Origin: Sporosarcina thermotolerans
Lineage (GTDB): Bacteria > Bacillota > Bacilli > Bacillales_A > Planococcaceae
Assembly (NCBI RefSeq): GCF_030067815.1
Contig: NZ_CP125968.1
Location: 477,501-541,500 of the forward strand
DNA: 64,000 nt
Direction of reading: 5' to 3'
Shown: piece by piece, positions 12,742 through 22,859 of the stretch
Numbering within the stretch: position 1 is the first letter of the stretch
Layout of the letters: every line of letters begins with the position of its first letter
Notes under the pieces: model-generated
What the model was told of the DNA's origin: nothing
Databases searched by the model: none
What the model saw: only the letters and a program-made list of their open reading frames with translations
Translations under genes and position numbers: made by a program

Positions 12742-13086
12742 TTGAAAAAACGTCAACGCGTCAAAAAAAACGAAGACTTTCAAAAAGTATTTAAAAAAGG
12801 TAAATCCGTCGCGAATCGGCAATTCGTCATCTATTCTTATATAAAGGAAGAGCAGCCAGAATTCAGGATTGGCCTCTCCGTCGGAAAAAAATTAGGAAAT
12901 GCAGTAACCCGTAACCGTATAAAGCGATACATCCGTCAAGCCTTCCTTGAAATGAAAGAAGAACTGAAAAATGACAGGGATTATGTTATTATCGCCAGAC
13001 ACCAGGCGGCCAATTTAGACTTCCATGAAACAAAAAAAAGCCTTCAACACGTACTGAAGATTGCCAAGGCATTCAATAAGAAGTAG
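12742..13086 (+). CDS. rnpA: Ribonuclease P protein component
   Basis: Protein subunit of RNase P, which assists the RNA subunit in 5' maturation of tRNA. Basic protein of about 114 residues; the family RNR signature is seen as [23 protein letters not shown] 12742 ([13 protein letters not shown]) is preferred with GGGAGGTG 6 nt upstream; an upstream ATG at 12724 overlaps the ribosome-binding site. Separated from rpmH by the repeat array, so a separate promoter must lie in or just after the array. Confidence 0.95.
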   Translation: MKKRQRVKKNEDFQKVFKKGKSVANRQFVIYSYIKEEQPEFRIGLSVGKKLGNAVTRNRIKRYIRQAFLEMKEELKNDRDYVIIARHQAANLDFHETKKSLQHVLKIAKAFNKK

Positions 13087-13154
13087 AACGTTATAAATGT
13101 TCATGATAAACTGAAATCAACAATAGATTTTAGGAATAGATTTGGGGAAACAAG

Positions 13155-13928
13155 TTGAAAAAAAGAACCGCGTTAATACTTATGCTCACCGTTTTATCGG
13201 TATTCCTTGCAGGTTGTTCGGAATTCAATCAGCCGATATATGAAACGAGCGAAGGATTTTGGAATAAATACATCGTCTGGCCGATTGTATCTTTAATCGT
13301 AACCTTTAAAGAACTATTAGGTACGTATGGTTTTGGAATCATTGCCGTAACCATCATCATCCGCCTGATTTTATTGCCGCTTATGATTAAACAAGCGCAA
13401 AGTTCAAAGCGTATGCAGGCAATGCAACCGATCCTAAACGGATTGAAAGAGAAATACAAATCAAAAGACGCTGTAACGCAACAGAAATATCGTGAAGAAA
13501 TGCAACGGGTAATGGCAGAGCAGAAGATCAACCCGGCAGCAGGGTGTCTACCTGTACTTATCCAAATGCCAATCGTCATTGGGCTCTATCATGCAATCAG
13601 CAGGATGAATGCGACGCCGGAAATCGAGATCGGTAAATTCCTTTGGTTTGAACTTGGTGCACCAAGCGTAACGCTCGCAATTATTGCAGGGTTAATGCAA
13701 TTTGCCGTATTGCGTACAGGTCCAGCGATGGACAACCCGCAAATGAAGGTAATGATGTATATCATGCCTTTCATGATCATGATTTTCGGTACATTCCTAC
13801 CAGCAGCACTTGCATTATATTGGGTTATCGGTAATATCATTTCAATTATCCAGAATATCTTCATTTACAAACCATTCAAGAAAAAAGAAGAAGTGGCACC
13901 TGTAAAAGCGGGAGGGAAAAAGAAATGA
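13155..13928 (+). CDS. yidC: Membrane protein insertase YidC/SpoIIIJ
   Basis: Oxa1/Alb3/YidC insertase that places proteins in the cytoplasmic membrane alone or with SecYEG; the Bacillus paralogue SpoIIIJ is needed for sporulation. TTG start. Lipoprotein signal with lipobox LAGC (Cys21), then five membrane segments. The conserved hydrophilic-groove arginine lies in TIIIRLILLPLM. A basic C-terminal tail follows (KKKEEVAPVKAGGKKK). 257 residues, normal. Overlaps the next gene by 4 nt (ATGA). Confidence 0.95.
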   Translation: MKKRTALILMLTVLSVFLAGCSEFNQPIYETSEGFWNKYIVWPIVSLIVTFKELLGTYGFGIIAVTIIIRLILLPLMIKQAQSSKRMQAMQPILNGLKEKYKSKDAVTQQKYREEMQRVMAEQKINPAAGCLPVLIQMPIVIGLYHAISRMNATPEIEIGKFLWFELGAPSVTLAIIAGLMQFAVLRTGPAMDNPQMKVMMYIMPFMIMIFGTFLPAALALYWVIGNIISIIQNIFIYKPFKKKEEVAPVKAGGKKK

Positions 13929-14719
13929 ATAGGATAACGCGAAAGGGAGCGACAGTGGAGGCTGCGGTTTCAGCAGCATTGCAACAGCTCAATATGACGC
14001 GTGATGAAGTGGATGTTGAAATAGTCGACCCTGGGAAAAAAGGATTTTTGGGATTTGGAGTTAGAGAAGCGGAAGTCATTGTTAGCATCAGAAAGACAGA
14101 AGTTCAACAAACCACCTCCTCTATAGAAGAAAAGGTTGAAAAAATCCAAGAACCTACCTTGAAAATGACTTCCGGGCCGGTACGAGAAGAAGAAACCGTT
14201 GTACAGCCGATTGAACCGACGAAGGAAATTGTAGAGGTGAAAATCGAGGATTCTAATGCATCCGATCAACAAGCAATTAGTGAAACGACTGCGTATGTGA
14301 AGGCAATTGCCGAAGCAATGGGAATTGATGACCTTATTATCAATCATGAAATGGATGGAAAGTACATTACATTCCAATTGGAAAGTAAAAAGGCTGCATT
14401 CCTAATTGGTAAAAGAGGACAAACGTTGAATGCATTACAGCAATTGGCCCAGCTCGTTACAAATAAATATGCTGGCCAATTCAAAGTTGTACGTTTAGAT
14501 GTAGGTGACTATCGTGATAGACGCGAACAATCTTTGGAACAATTTGCAGAGCGTATGGCTGATCAAGCCGTTCGCAACGGAAGGAAAGTAAAGTTGGAAC
14601 CAATGCCTTCTTATGAAAGAAAAGTCATCCATAATGCTTTATCGAATCGCTTGGATATCGAAACCTATTCGGAAGGAACAGATCCGCATCGTTACCTTGT
14701 AATTGAACCAATTAATTGA
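13925..14719 (+). CDS. khpB: RNA-binding protein KhpB/Jag (SpoIIIJ-associated)
   Basis: RNA-binding regulator of cell elongation that pairs with KhpA in several Firmicutes; in Bacillus known as Jag. Domains in order: Jag_N (about 1-50, GKKGFLGFGVREAEV), a variable acidic linker, a KH domain with the GxxG loop seen as IGKRGQTLNALQQL, and a C-terminal R3H domain (about 195-264) with RNGRKVKLEPM and R..H motif in ERKVIHNAL. 264 residues. Translationally coupled to yidC. Confidence 0.94.
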   Translation: MNRITRKGATVEAAVSAALQQLNMTRDEVDVEIVDPGKKGFLGFGVREAEVIVSIRKTEVQQTTSSIEEKVEKIQEPTLKMTSGPVREEETVVQPIEPTKEIVEVKIEDSNASDQQAISETTAYVKAIAEAMGIDDLIINHEMDGKYITFQLESKKAAFLIGKRGQTLNALQQLAQLVTNKYAGQFKVVRLDVGDYRDRREQSLEQFAERMADQAVRNGRKVKLEPMPSYERKVIHNALSNRLDIETYSEGTDPHRYLVIEPIN

Positions 14720-14728
14720 ATATTAATC

Positions 14729-14758
14729 AAAACCCCGTGAACTTCACGGGGTTTTTTA
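14729..14758 (+). terminator. Terminator after khpB
   Basis: AAACCCCGTGAA / TTCACGGGGTTTT stem with almost no spacer loop, followed by T run; 10 bp past the khpB stop. Confidence 0.92.
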
Positions 14759-14826
14759 ATGACGAAATATTGTTAGTCATAATCATTCACTCCTTAAAAA
14801 AATACAAGAAGGGTTCTCGTTCAAAC

Positions 14827-14928
14827 TTATCCACATTTTTTTGGTTCACTGACTATGAGAAAGTGTGAATTTGTGATAGTATATTATGTCAGATAGTCAT
14901 GTCAAAACAGTTATCCACATGTGGGTAA
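14827..14928. promoter_or_regulatory. DnaA-box cluster in the jag-mnmE gap
   Basis: Exact boxes TTATCCACA at 14827-14835 and 14911-14919, with an adjoining inverted TGTGGGTAA at 14920-14928 that makes a near-palindrome. The jag-trmE intergenic region of B. subtilis is, as I recall, one of the genomic DnaA-binding clusters; the position is conserved here. Confidence 0.7.
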
Positions 14929-14949
14929 CGAGTCAGGAAGGTGATGAAT

Positions 14950-16335
14950 ATGCAATTTGATACAATAGCTGCCATATCTACTCCAATGGGGGAAGGGGCT
15001 ATCGCCATCGTCCGGCTTAGTGGAGACGAAGCTATCGACATTTCAGATAAAATTTTCCGTTCTCCGTCCGGTAAAAAACTGGCGGAAGAACAATCACATA
15101 CAATTCATTATGGACACTTGGTAGACCCATCTACAAGTGAAGTTGTCGAGGAAGTGATGGTATCCATTATGAGGGCACCAAAAACTTTCACCCGTGAAGA
15201 TGTCGTCGAAGTAAATTGCCATGGCGGTGTAGTGGCAGTGAACCGAGTCCTCAACCTCGTGTTGAAAGAAGGAGCTCGCCTTGCAGAACCAGGCGAGTTT
15301 TCAAAGCGTGCATTTCTAAATGGACGGATCGATTTATCCCAAGCAGAGGCTGTCATGGACTTGATCCGTGCAAAAACTGATCGTGCGATGAATGTTGCCT
15401 TGAACCAAATGGAAGGGAAGCTTTCCAAATTGATCGGAGAATTAAGACAAGCTCTCCTTGAAACGCTGGCGCAGGTAGAGGTGAATATCGACTATCCGGA
15501 ATACGATGACGTTGAAGAAGTGACCATTCCACTAATGATTGAGAAGGGGACATGGGTAAAACAGGAGATTGAGAAACTACTCCGAACATCTTCACAAGGT
15601 AAAATCCTGCGTGAAGGATTATCTACCGTCATCATAGGAAGGCCGAACGTCGGTAAATCTTCTTTATTGAATAGCCTCGTCCAGGAGAACAAGGCGATTG
15701 TCACCGAAATTGCAGGAACAACCCGTGATATAATCGAGGAATATGTCAATGTCCGCGGAGTACCGCTTCGACTCGTCGATACAGCAGGCATTCGCGAAAC
15801 TGAAGATATCGTCGAACGGATTGGTGTAGAACGGTCTCGCCAAGTACTAAAGGAAGCAGATCTTATTCTACTTGTCCTAAATAGTTCCGAGGAGTTATCG
15901 GAAGAAGATATCCGTCTGTTTGAAGCTACAGCTGAGATGGATCTAATCGTCGTCATTAATAAAACAGATCTCCCTCAGAAAATAGATATGCAAAAAGTAT
16001 ATGAATTAGCCGGAAAAGGAACTGTAGTCACGACATCGATCCTTAAGGAAGAGGGCATTGATGAACTTGAAGAAGCAATTGCAAAACTCTTCTTTGAAGG
16101 AGCACTTGAAGCCAGCGACCTCACCTATGTATCCAACGCCCGACACATTGCATTGCTCCACAAAGCACATAAGACAATCCAGGACGCTATTTCCGCAGCA
16201 GAGGCAAACGTACCGGTCGACATGATTCAAATCGATGTAACACGTACGTGGGAGCTCTTAGGCGAAATCGTCGGCGACACAGTCCAAGACAGCCTCATCA
16301 ACCAATTGTTCTCCCAGTTTTGTTTAGGGAAATAG
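14950..16335 (+). CDS. mnmE: tRNA modification GTPase MnmE
   Basis: With MnmG forms the carboxymethylaminomethyl group on U34 of tRNAs reading NNA/NNG codons. N-terminal tetrahydrofolate-binding domain ([21 protein letters not shown]), helical domain and inserted G domain with [27 protein letters not shown] and NKTD; C-terminal signature CLGK supplies the catalytic cysteine. About 461 residues. ATG 14950 is chosen because AGGAAGG ends 9 nt upstream; GTG 14941 and ATG 14944 are too close to it. Directly downstream of two DnaA boxes. Confidence 0.96.
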   Translation: MQFDTIAAISTPMGEGAIAIVRLSGDEAIDISDKIFRSPSGKKLAEEQSHTIHYGHLVDPSTSEVVEEVMVSIMRAPKTFTREDVVEVNCHGGVVAVNRVLNLVLKEGARLAEPGEFSKRAFLNGRIDLSQAEAVMDLIRAKTDRAMNVALNQMEGKLSKLIGELRQALLETLAQVEVNIDYPEYDDVEEVTIPLMIEKGTWVKQEIEKLLRTSSQGKILREGLSTVIIGRPNVGKSSLLNSLVQENKAIVTEIAGTTRDIIEEYVNVRGVPLRLVDTAGIRETEDIVERIGVERSRQVLKEADLILLVLNSSEELSEEDIRLFEATAEMDLIVVINKTDLPQKIDMQKVYELAGKGTVVTTSILKEEGIDELEEAIAKLFFEGALEASDLTYVSNARHIALLHKAHKTIQDAISAAEANVPVDMIQIDVTRTWELLGEIVGDTVQDSLINQLFSQFCLGK

Positions 16336-16355
16336 TTATTTTAACATTAGACACC

Positions 16356-16577
16356 AAGGATTGAAGCGAAAGGCGGCGACTCCAGCGAAAGTCGTTACGT
16401 AGAACGACTTTTGCGAGTAAAAGCGCAGCGTTACGAGCAATGTTTATTGCGAACCTAAGGGAGTAGTTAGCCACTGCCTTTATTTCTGCAAAAGGCGCAG
16501 AAATACGGCAAATCGAACTCTTCGTGGTTCGCTTGGAAAGCGTCCGCCTGTAGCGGAAATCCGATTTTGTGATTACT
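16356..16577. repeat. Dispersed structured repeat, copy 1 (~220 bp)
   Basis: Fills the mnmE-mnmG gap. Shares most of its length with 26480-26702. Shows several local hairpins: AAAGTCGTT / AACGACTTT, TTTCTGC / GCAGAAA, CGAAC / GTTCG, and ends in AAGCGTCCGCCTG...CGGAAATC. In the second copy the first hairpin is AAAGCCGTT / AACGGCTTT, a matched change on both arms. Repeats with such GCGTCCGCCTG ends are common between genes in Bacillaceae/Planococcaceae; no function is known to me. Confidence 0.85.
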
Positions 16578-16622
16578 AATATATACAGCAATACAATTTA
16601 TAAATAGGAAGGATGAACGAAC

Positions 16623-18399
16623 ATGCCACAATTTGAAGCAGGCACGTTCGATTGTATAGTCATCGGAGCAGGGCATGCCGGCGTCGAAGCAGCATTAGCC
16701 TCAGCGAAGATGGGTGCATCGACATTGGTGCTTACCATGAACCTTGACATGATTGCTTTCATGCCATGCAATCCATCACTCGGAGGTCCCGCAAAAGGGA
16801 TCGTCGTAAGAGAGATTGATGCACTAGGCGGAGCAATGGGGAAAGTTATTGATAAAACGCATATCCAAATGCGCATGTTAAACACAGGTAAGGGACCTGC
16901 CGTACGTGCACTTCGTGCGCAAGCAGACAAAGTCCTATACCAACAAGAAATGAAACGCGTTCTTGAAGAACAAGAAAACCTAACACTTCACCAAGGAGTC
17001 GTCGAAGAATTAATTGTCGAAGACAACGAAGTGAAAGGACTCATCACTCAAATTGGTGCAGTTTATCGGGCAAAAACAATAATTATCACAACAGGAACTT
17101 TCCTTCGCGGGGAAGTCATTATCGGCGATTTGAAATATTCAAGTGGCCCGAATAACCAAATGCCTGCGATCAAGCTTGCTGAAAATCTGCAGGAACTCGG
17201 ATTGGAAACAGTACGTTTCAAAACCGGAACACCTCCGCGTATTAACGGCAATACAATTGATTACAGCAAAACGGAAATTCAACCAGGTGATGAAGTTCCG
17301 CGTTCATTCAGCTATGAAACAACGGAATTCATAATGGATCAATTGCCTTGCTGGTTAACGTATACAACGCCGAGAACACATGAAATTATCAATGAAAACC
17401 TTCATCTTTCCCCGATGTATTCAGGGATGATAAAAGGGAAGGGGCCAAGCTATTGCCCTTCAATCGAAGACAAAATCGTCCGTTTTGCGGATAAATCTCG
17501 TCATCAGATTTTCCTTGAGCCGGAAGGTCGAAATACAAAGGAGTATTACGTACAAGGTCTTTCAACAAGTTTGCCTGAACATGTCCAACGTAGGTTGATC
17601 GAAAGTGTACCGGGATTGGAAAAGGCGGAAATGATGCGCGCAGGCTATGCGATTGAGTATGATTCCATTATCGCAACACAGCTATGGCCGACACTTGAAA
17701 CGAAGAAAATCAAAAACTTATACACAGCTGGCCAAATTAACGGAACTTCCGGTTACGAAGAAGCAGCTGCACAAGGCATCATGGCTGGAATCAATGCTGC
17801 AAGAAAAGCACTTGGTAAAGAGGAAGTCATCCTCGGAAGATCAGATGCCTATATCGGTGTACTTATCGACGATCTTGTGACTAAAGGAACAAGTGAACCA
17901 TACCGTCTTCTTACATCAAGAGCCGAATACAGACTTTTGCTTCGTCATGACAACGCAGACATACGTCTTACAGAAATTGGATACCAACTTGGAATGATAA
18001 GTGAAGAACGTCATGAGAAATTCCTTGAGAAAAAGCAACAAATCGAAGAGGAAATTGAAAGACTTCGTAAAGTAACGATTAAACCGAGCGAGGCTGTTCA
18101 AGAATTATCCATCAATCAGGGGAACAGAGCTTCGTGAGCCAATGAAAGCAGCTGACCTGTTAAAACGACCAGAAATGAAGTATGAACAAATCATAACGGT
18201 TGTTCCACCTGAGGAAGAAATAACTCCTGAAGTAGCCGAACAAGTTGAGATTTTCATCAAATACGAAGGCTATATTGAAAAATCGATGCAACAAGTTGAA
18301 CGAATGAAGAAAATGGAGAACAAGAGAATCCCCGAAAACATTGATTACTATGCAATCAATGGAATTGCAAAGAGGCGAAAGCAAATCTTACAGCAGTAA
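16623..18399 (+). CDS. mnmG: tRNA modification enzyme MnmG (frame-shifted near 3' end)
   Basis: FAD/NADH-dependent partner of MnmE in 5-carboxymethylaminomethyl modification of wobble uridine. N-terminal FAD-binding Rossmann motif [16 protein letters not shown]; conserved catalytic-type stretches [10 protein letters not shown] and [20 protein letters not shown] and [16 protein letters not shown] are MnmG signatures. The frame breaks at the G run 18119-18122 (a net gain of one or loss of two G) inside INQG..TELREP; the final 86 residues continue from 18142 to 18399. Expected length about 591-592 residues. Start ATG 16623 behind GGAAGGATG. Confidence 0.94.
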
Positions 18400-18517
18400 G
18401 ACCCCTGTCGATTGCGCAAGCATCAAGGATTTCAGGCGTAAATCCCGCCGATATTTCTATTCTTCTTGTATATATTGAGCAAGGCAAAATCGCAAAAATA
18501 TCAGGTTAACATCATGA

Positions 18518-18556
18518 GACTGATGTGGAGTATAAGTCCGCATCAGTCCTTTTTTA
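18518..18556 (+). terminator. Terminator/attenuator before rsmG
   Basis: GACTGATGTGG / CCGCATCAGTC arms followed by TTTTTT, 15 nt before the rsmG GTG. It can end mnmG transcription, or act as an attenuator for rsmG. Confidence 0.8.
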
Positions 18557-18570
18557 AAAGGAGGATCCGA

Positions 18571-19287
18571 GTGAACGAAGAACAATTTTTAGATGCATTG
18601 AAAAGTCAGGGCATCAGTTTAACAGAAGTTCAAATGCAACAATTTAATACGTATTTCCGTTTGTTGGTTGAGTGGAATGAAAAAATGAATTTAACAGCTA
18701 TAACAGACGCACCATCCGTTTATCTTAAACACTTTTATGATTCTATAACGGCGGCATTTCATATGGATTTATCAGGAAGTAAGTCCATTTGTGATGTAGG
18801 GGCAGGGGCAGGGTTTCCAAGTATTCCATTGAAGATCTGTTACCCTGATCTATCGGTAACAATTGTTGATTCATTGAATAAAAGAATTACATTCCTTCAT
18901 GAGCTTGCTAAAGAGCTAAAATTGAGTAATGTTGAATTTGTCCATTCCCGGGCTGAAGACTTTGGTCAAAATCCAAAATACCGTGAACAATTTGACATCG
19001 TAACTGCTCGTGCCGTAGCACGTTTATCGGTTCTTTCAGAACTATGCGTTCCCCTTGTTAAAGAGGGTGGAGTGTTTATTTCTATGAAAGGTGCTGCAGC
19101 CGAGGAGGAATTGATGGATGCTAAGAAGGCACTTACTTTACTTGGAGCTGAAATGCTTGATAAACATTCTTTCAATTTACCTGTTGAGGAAAGCGAAAGA
19201 AACATATTCATTTTCAAGAAGGTTAAGAAAACTCCTAAAAGATATCCTCGTAAACCAGGAGTTCCAAATAAAACACCAATTGCTTAA
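18571..19287 (+). CDS. rsmG: 16S rRNA (guanine527-N7)-methyltransferase RsmG
   Basis: S-adenosylmethionine-dependent methyltransferase acting on G527 of 16S rRNA. AdoMet-binding motif [15 protein letters not shown] near residue 70-85; [15 protein letters not shown] catalytic-core segment seen as [12 protein letters not shown]; basic C-terminal tail [15 protein letters not shown]. 238 residues. GTG 18571 chosen: AAAAGGAGG lies 7 nt upstream. Conserved between mnmG and noc. Confidence 0.95.
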   Translation: MNEEQFLDALKSQGISLTEVQMQQFNTYFRLLVEWNEKMNLTAITDAPSVYLKHFYDSITAAFHMDLSGSKSICDVGAGAGFPSIPLKICYPDLSVTIVDSLNKRITFLHELAKELKLSNVEFVHSRAEDFGQNPKYREQFDIVTARAVARLSVLSELCVPLVKEGGVFISMKGAAAEEELMDAKKALTLLGAEMLDKHSFNLPVEESERNIFIFKKVKKTPKRYPRKPGVPNKTPIA

Positions 19288-19288
19288 T

Positions 19289-19304
19289 TGTTCCACGTGA
19301 AACA
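19289..19304. promoter_or_regulatory. parS: parS centromere-like site, copy 1
   Basis: TGTTCCACGTGAAACA matches the Bacillus parS consensus TGTTNCACGTGAAACA at all positions. It lies directly after rsmG and 143 bp before noc. ParB (Spo0J) loads here and spreads; SMC is recruited. Confidence 0.95.
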
Positions 19305-19446
19305 TTTCTTTTATACCCTATTATGTAGATTGGTAGGTTCTAACTACAATCTATCAATCTACACTTTAATAAGTACCAAAGAGGATATATAATAGATATA
19401 GCGAATATACAATTAAAGATGAGCAGTTTATAAAGGTGGTGCCGGG

Positions 19447-20306
19447 ATGAAAAATACGTTTTCACGGTTTTTTGGTAGTGTAGAAAAAGAACCTGAGATT
19501 CAACAAATCGAGAACACTCCATCCGAAAAAGTTGAACAAGTGAAAATAGATTTGATTAAGCCAAATAAGTATCAGCCAAGAACAATTTTTTCCGAGGAGA
19601 AAATGAAGAGTTAGCTAGGACGATTCATACGCACGGCGTTATCCAACCCATTGTTATCCGAAAAAGTAATGATGGATATGAAATTATTGCAGGTGAGCGT
19701 AGATACCGAGCAATGAAAAAATTAGGTTGGGAAGAAGTACCTGCAATTATTCGAAATCTTGATGATAGAGAGACAGCTTCCATTGCATTGATTGAAAACT
19801 TACAACGTGAAGAATTAACAGCTATAGAAGAGGCATACGCATACGAGAAATTATTGGAGTTGCATTCTTTAACTCAGGAGGCACTGGCACAGCGATTGGG
19901 AAAAGGACAGTCCACTATTGCCAATAAGCTTCGCCTTTTAAAACTTCCAAAAGAAATAAAGGATAAAATTCTTACAAAAGAATTATCCGAAAGGCATGCA
20001 AGAGCATTAATCTCTGTTAAGGATGCCGATTTGCAACATAAACTTTTCAACGAAGCAATTGATGAACAACTCAATGTAAAGCAATTGGAGGAAAGAATCC
20101 ATCTTGCATTGAATCCAGTTGAAGAAGAGAAAGTAAAGAAAAAACCAGTTAAACGAAAATCCGTAAGTAAAGATGTCCGAATTGCACTAAATACAATTAG
20201 ACAGTCACTGGCCCTTGTAACGAAAAGCGGCATAAATGTAAAGACTGAAGAAGAGGATACGGATGATTTTTATACAATAACTGTTAAAATTCCTAAAAAG
20301 AAATAA
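19447..20306 (+). CDS. noc: Nucleoid occlusion protein Noc (one-base deletion)
   Basis: ParB-like CTPase that binds NBS sites, spreads, associates with the membrane and blocks division over the nucleoid. The start [11 protein letters not shown] is the amphipathic membrane-targeting helix of Noc. Then the ParB-type nucleotide-binding region ([27 protein letters not shown]) and a helix-turn-helix ([23 protein letters not shown]). The frame is lost at A run 19600-19603 in [17 protein letters not shown]; one A restores a 286-residue protein, typical for Noc. RBS-like GGTGGTGCCGGG upstream of ATG 19447. Confidence 0.93.
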
Positions 20307-20495
20307 GAAAACAAATAAATTATAAGAGTAATTGCTCTTGCTTATTAAAAGCAGGAGTTTTTTTATGCGATACATTACCACAGACATCGTTTTTTTGATA
20401 AACTATAATAGATTGAAAGAAATATAATAAAAGTCGTCAGTCAATATAAAAAAGTATTATAGTTTTAGTATGATAGTGAGAAAGCAGGTGCAAGT

Positions 20496-21257
20496 GTGGG
20501 TAAAATTATTGCAATCGCTAATCAAAAAGGAGGAGTTGGAAAGACAACCACCTCAGTTAACTTAAGTGCTTGCCTTGCACATATTGGCAAAAAGGTTTTA
20601 TTAATTGACTCCGATCCCCAAGGGAATGCAACAAGTGGGGTAGGGGTTAACAAAGGTGATGTGCATCAATGCATTTATGATATGTTAATAGATGATGTTG
20701 ATATCAAGGATGTTATTCATCATACTAAAATGGAAAACTTAGATATCGTTCCAGCAACCATTTCCCTGGCGGGTGCTGAAATTGAATTAGTGTCAACGAT
20801 TTCAAGGGAAGTTAGGATGAAACATGCGATTCAGAATGCGAAGAACTCGTATGATTATATTATCATCGACTGTCCGCCTTCTTTAGGGTTATTAACCATT
20901 AATTCATTGACTGCTGCTGATTCAGTCATCATTCCAGTTCAATGCGAATATTATGCGTTGGAAGGTTTAAGCCAATTATTAAGTACAATTAGGCTTGTAC
21001 AAAAGCATTTAAATGAAGCACTAATGATAGATGGTGTTTTATTAACGATGTTTGATGCGAGAACTAATTTAGGCATTCAAGTCATTGAAGAAGTGAAGAA
21101 ATACTTTCAGGATAAGGTCTACGGAACAATTATTCCAAGGAATGTTCGGTTGAGTGAAGCACCAAGTCATGGAGAACCAATCATCATGTATGATTCAAGA
21201 TCGAGGGGCGCTGAAGTATATCTAGAGCTGGCAAAGGAAGTGGTACACAATGGCTAA
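20496..21257 (+). CDS. soj: Chromosome-partitioning ATPase ParA/Soj
   Basis: Deviant Walker-type ATPase that acts with ParB in origin segregation and regulates DnaA. Deviant Walker A KGGVGKTTTSVNL near residues 10-22, Walker A' DSDPQGNATSG, Walker B YDYIIIDCPPSLG. 253 residues, GTG start at 20496 with AAAGCAGGTG upstream. Its end overlaps the parB start by 8 nt, so they form one operon. Confidence 0.96.
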   Translation: MGKIIAIANQKGGVGKTTTSVNLSACLAHIGKKVLLIDSDPQGNATSGVGVNKGDVHQCIYDMLIDDVDIKDVIHHTKMENLDIVPATISLAGAEIELVSTISREVRMKHAIQNAKNSYDYIIIDCPPSLGLLTINSLTAADSVIIPVQCEYYALEGLSQLLSTIRLVQKHLNEALMIDGVLLTMFDARTNLGIQVIEEVKKYFQDKVYGTIIPRNVRLSEAPSHGEPIIMYDSRSRGAEVYLELAKEVVHNG

Positions 21258-22086
21258 GGGTCTTGGAAAAGGTTTAAACGCTTTGTTTCCCGATGAGTCT
21301 TTAACGAAAGCCGAATCAATTGAGAACATCCGATTGAAAAGTATAAAAGTGAATCCATATCAGCCAAGAAAAATATTTGATGAGAATGCAATTCAAGAAT
21401 TAAGTGAATCGATTAAAGAACATGGTATTTTACAGCCGATTATCGTCCGGAAAGTCGGAACTATGTATGAAATAGTAGTAGGGGAAAGGCGCTTCCGTGC
21501 AGCTAAGATTGCGGGGCTAAAAGAGATTCCAGCAGTAGTCCGTCAATTGACAGACGAAGAATCTATGGAATTGGCTATTCTTGAAAATCTGCAGCGTGAA
21601 GACCTAACGCCTATTGAAGAAGCTGAAGCTTACCAAAAACTAATGGATAATTTAAGCCTGACGCAAGAACAACTTGCTTTTAGACTTGGAAAAAGTCGTC
21701 CGCATATTGCCAATCATATTCGATTATTAAGTCTACCTGAGAAGGTGCGTAGCCTGATTACAGTTGGCAAGCTATCAATGGGTCACGGAAGGACATTGCT
21801 TGGACTTCGAAAAAAAGAGCAAATTTTATTGACTGCAGAGAAAACTATTAGTGAAGGTTTAAACGTCAGACAGTTGGAAAAATTAGTTCAAAGATTGAAC
21901 GAAAATGTTCCACGTGAAACAAAGCCAAAAGAGAAAAACATCTTCCTTGAAGAACGAGAGTCTAACTTACGGGAATATTTCGGCACCAATGTTACCATTA
22001 AGAAGTCGAAAAATAAAGGTAAAATAGAAATTGAGTTTTTCACTGAAGAAGACCTTGAAAGAATATTAGATTTATTGAATGATTAA
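21250..22086 (+). CDS. spo0J: Chromosome-partitioning CTPase ParB/Spo0J
   Basis: Binds parS, clamps DNA using CTP, recruits SMC and stimulates Soj ATPase. N-terminal Soj-activating start MAKGLGKGLNALFPDE, then the CTP-binding GERRFRAAK and ENLQREDLTPIEEAEAY boxes, a helix-turn-helix (TQEQLAFRLGKSRPHIANHIRLL) and a C-terminal dimerisation domain. 278 residues. Its own reading frame contains a parS site at 21906-21921, as in B. subtilis spo0J. Confidence 0.96.
   Translation: MAKGLGKGLNALFPDESLTKAESIENIRLKSIKVNPYQPRKIFDENAIQELSESIKEHGILQPIIVRKVGTMYEIVVGERRFRAAKIAGLKEIPAVVRQLTDEESMELAILENLQREDLTPIEEAEAYQKLMDNLSLTQEQLAFRLGKSRPHIANHIRLLSLPEKVRSLITVGKLSMGHGRTLLGLRKKEQILLTAEKTISEGLNVRQLEKLVQRLNENVPRETKPKEKNIFLEERESNLREYFGTNVTIKKSKNKGKIEIEFFTEEDLERILDLLND
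21906..21921. promoter_or_regulatory. parS: parS centromere-like site, copy 2, within spo0J
   Basis: TGTTCCACGTGAAACA, identical to the copy at 19289 and to the Bacillus consensus. Position inside spo0J is conserved with B. subtilis. Confidence 0.95.
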
Positions 22087-22151
22087 GCATGTACCTATTT
22101 TGCTCATACTGCAAAATAGGTATTATTTTTAATAGGCGGAAGTGAAAAACC

Positions 22152-22859
22152 ATGGTATTGTTTGGTTCGATTGTAAATGTTGTGTTAATCATTTTGGGCG
22201 CGTTAATTGGACGTTTTTTAAACAATATTCCGGAACGCATGAAAGAAACTGTGATGTATGGAATTGGATTGGCTGTAGCAGCAATCGGAATACAAATGAC
22301 GTTTGAAAGCACACAAATATTAATTGTCATAATAAGTATTGTAATTGGGGCTATTATTGGTGAATGGATGGATCTTGACGGCAAGATAAATCAGTTAGGT
22401 CAGTATCTCGAAAGTAAATTACCGTCAAAACAAGAAGGTCCCGGTATTGCGCAGGGATTTGTAACAGCAACGTTGATCTTTGTTGTAGGCTCAATGGCGA
22501 TTATAGGGGCTATCGATAGTGGACTTCGTAACGATCATGATGTATTAATCATGAAAGGTGTACTTGATGGATTCACTTCCATCATTTTAAGTTCGACCTT
22601 GGGAATAGGTGTGGCATTTTCGGCAGTGCCTGTTTTTATTTATCAAACAATTATAACATTACTTTCAACACAAATAAGCCGCTACGTGCCGGACGAATTA
22701 TTGCAGTTTTTCATTTCTGAAATGACGGCAACAGGCGGCCTAATGATTGTTGGAATTGGATTGAATTTGATAGGTATTACAAAAATGCGCGTTGCTAATT
22801 TTATACCCGGAATCTTTGTTGTAGGAATCGTCGTTACAATTGTCCATTATCTGTTTTGA
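22152..22859 (+). CDS. DUF554 family membrane protein
   Basis: Predicted integral membrane protein of 235 residues with about six to seven hydrophobic segments; begins MVLFGSIVNVVLIILGALIG, which is characteristic of the DUF554 (YdfK/YqgA) family. A transport role is often proposed but unproven. ATG 22152 with GGCGGAAGTG upstream. Follows spo0J by 65 bp; convergent with yyaC, and the ends overlap by 26 bp. Confidence 0.85.
   Translation: MVLFGSIVNVVLIILGALIGRFLNNIPERMKETVMYGIGLAVAAIGIQMTFESTQILIVIISIVIGAIIGEWMDLDGKINQLGQYLESKLPSKQEGPGIAQGFVTATLIFVVGSMAIIGAIDSGLRNDHDVLIMKGVLDGFTSIILSSTLGIGVAFSAVPVFIYQTIITLLSTQISRYVPDELLQFFISEMTATGGLMIVGIGLNLIGITKMRVANFIPGIFVVGIVVTIVHYLF

Noticed and set aside
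11824..12822. Several long minus-strand reading frames with internal repetition across the 123-bp array
   Set aside because: They are reading-frame shadows of the tandem DNA repeat, share segments because 123 is divisible by three, and have no ribosome-binding sites or family resemblance.
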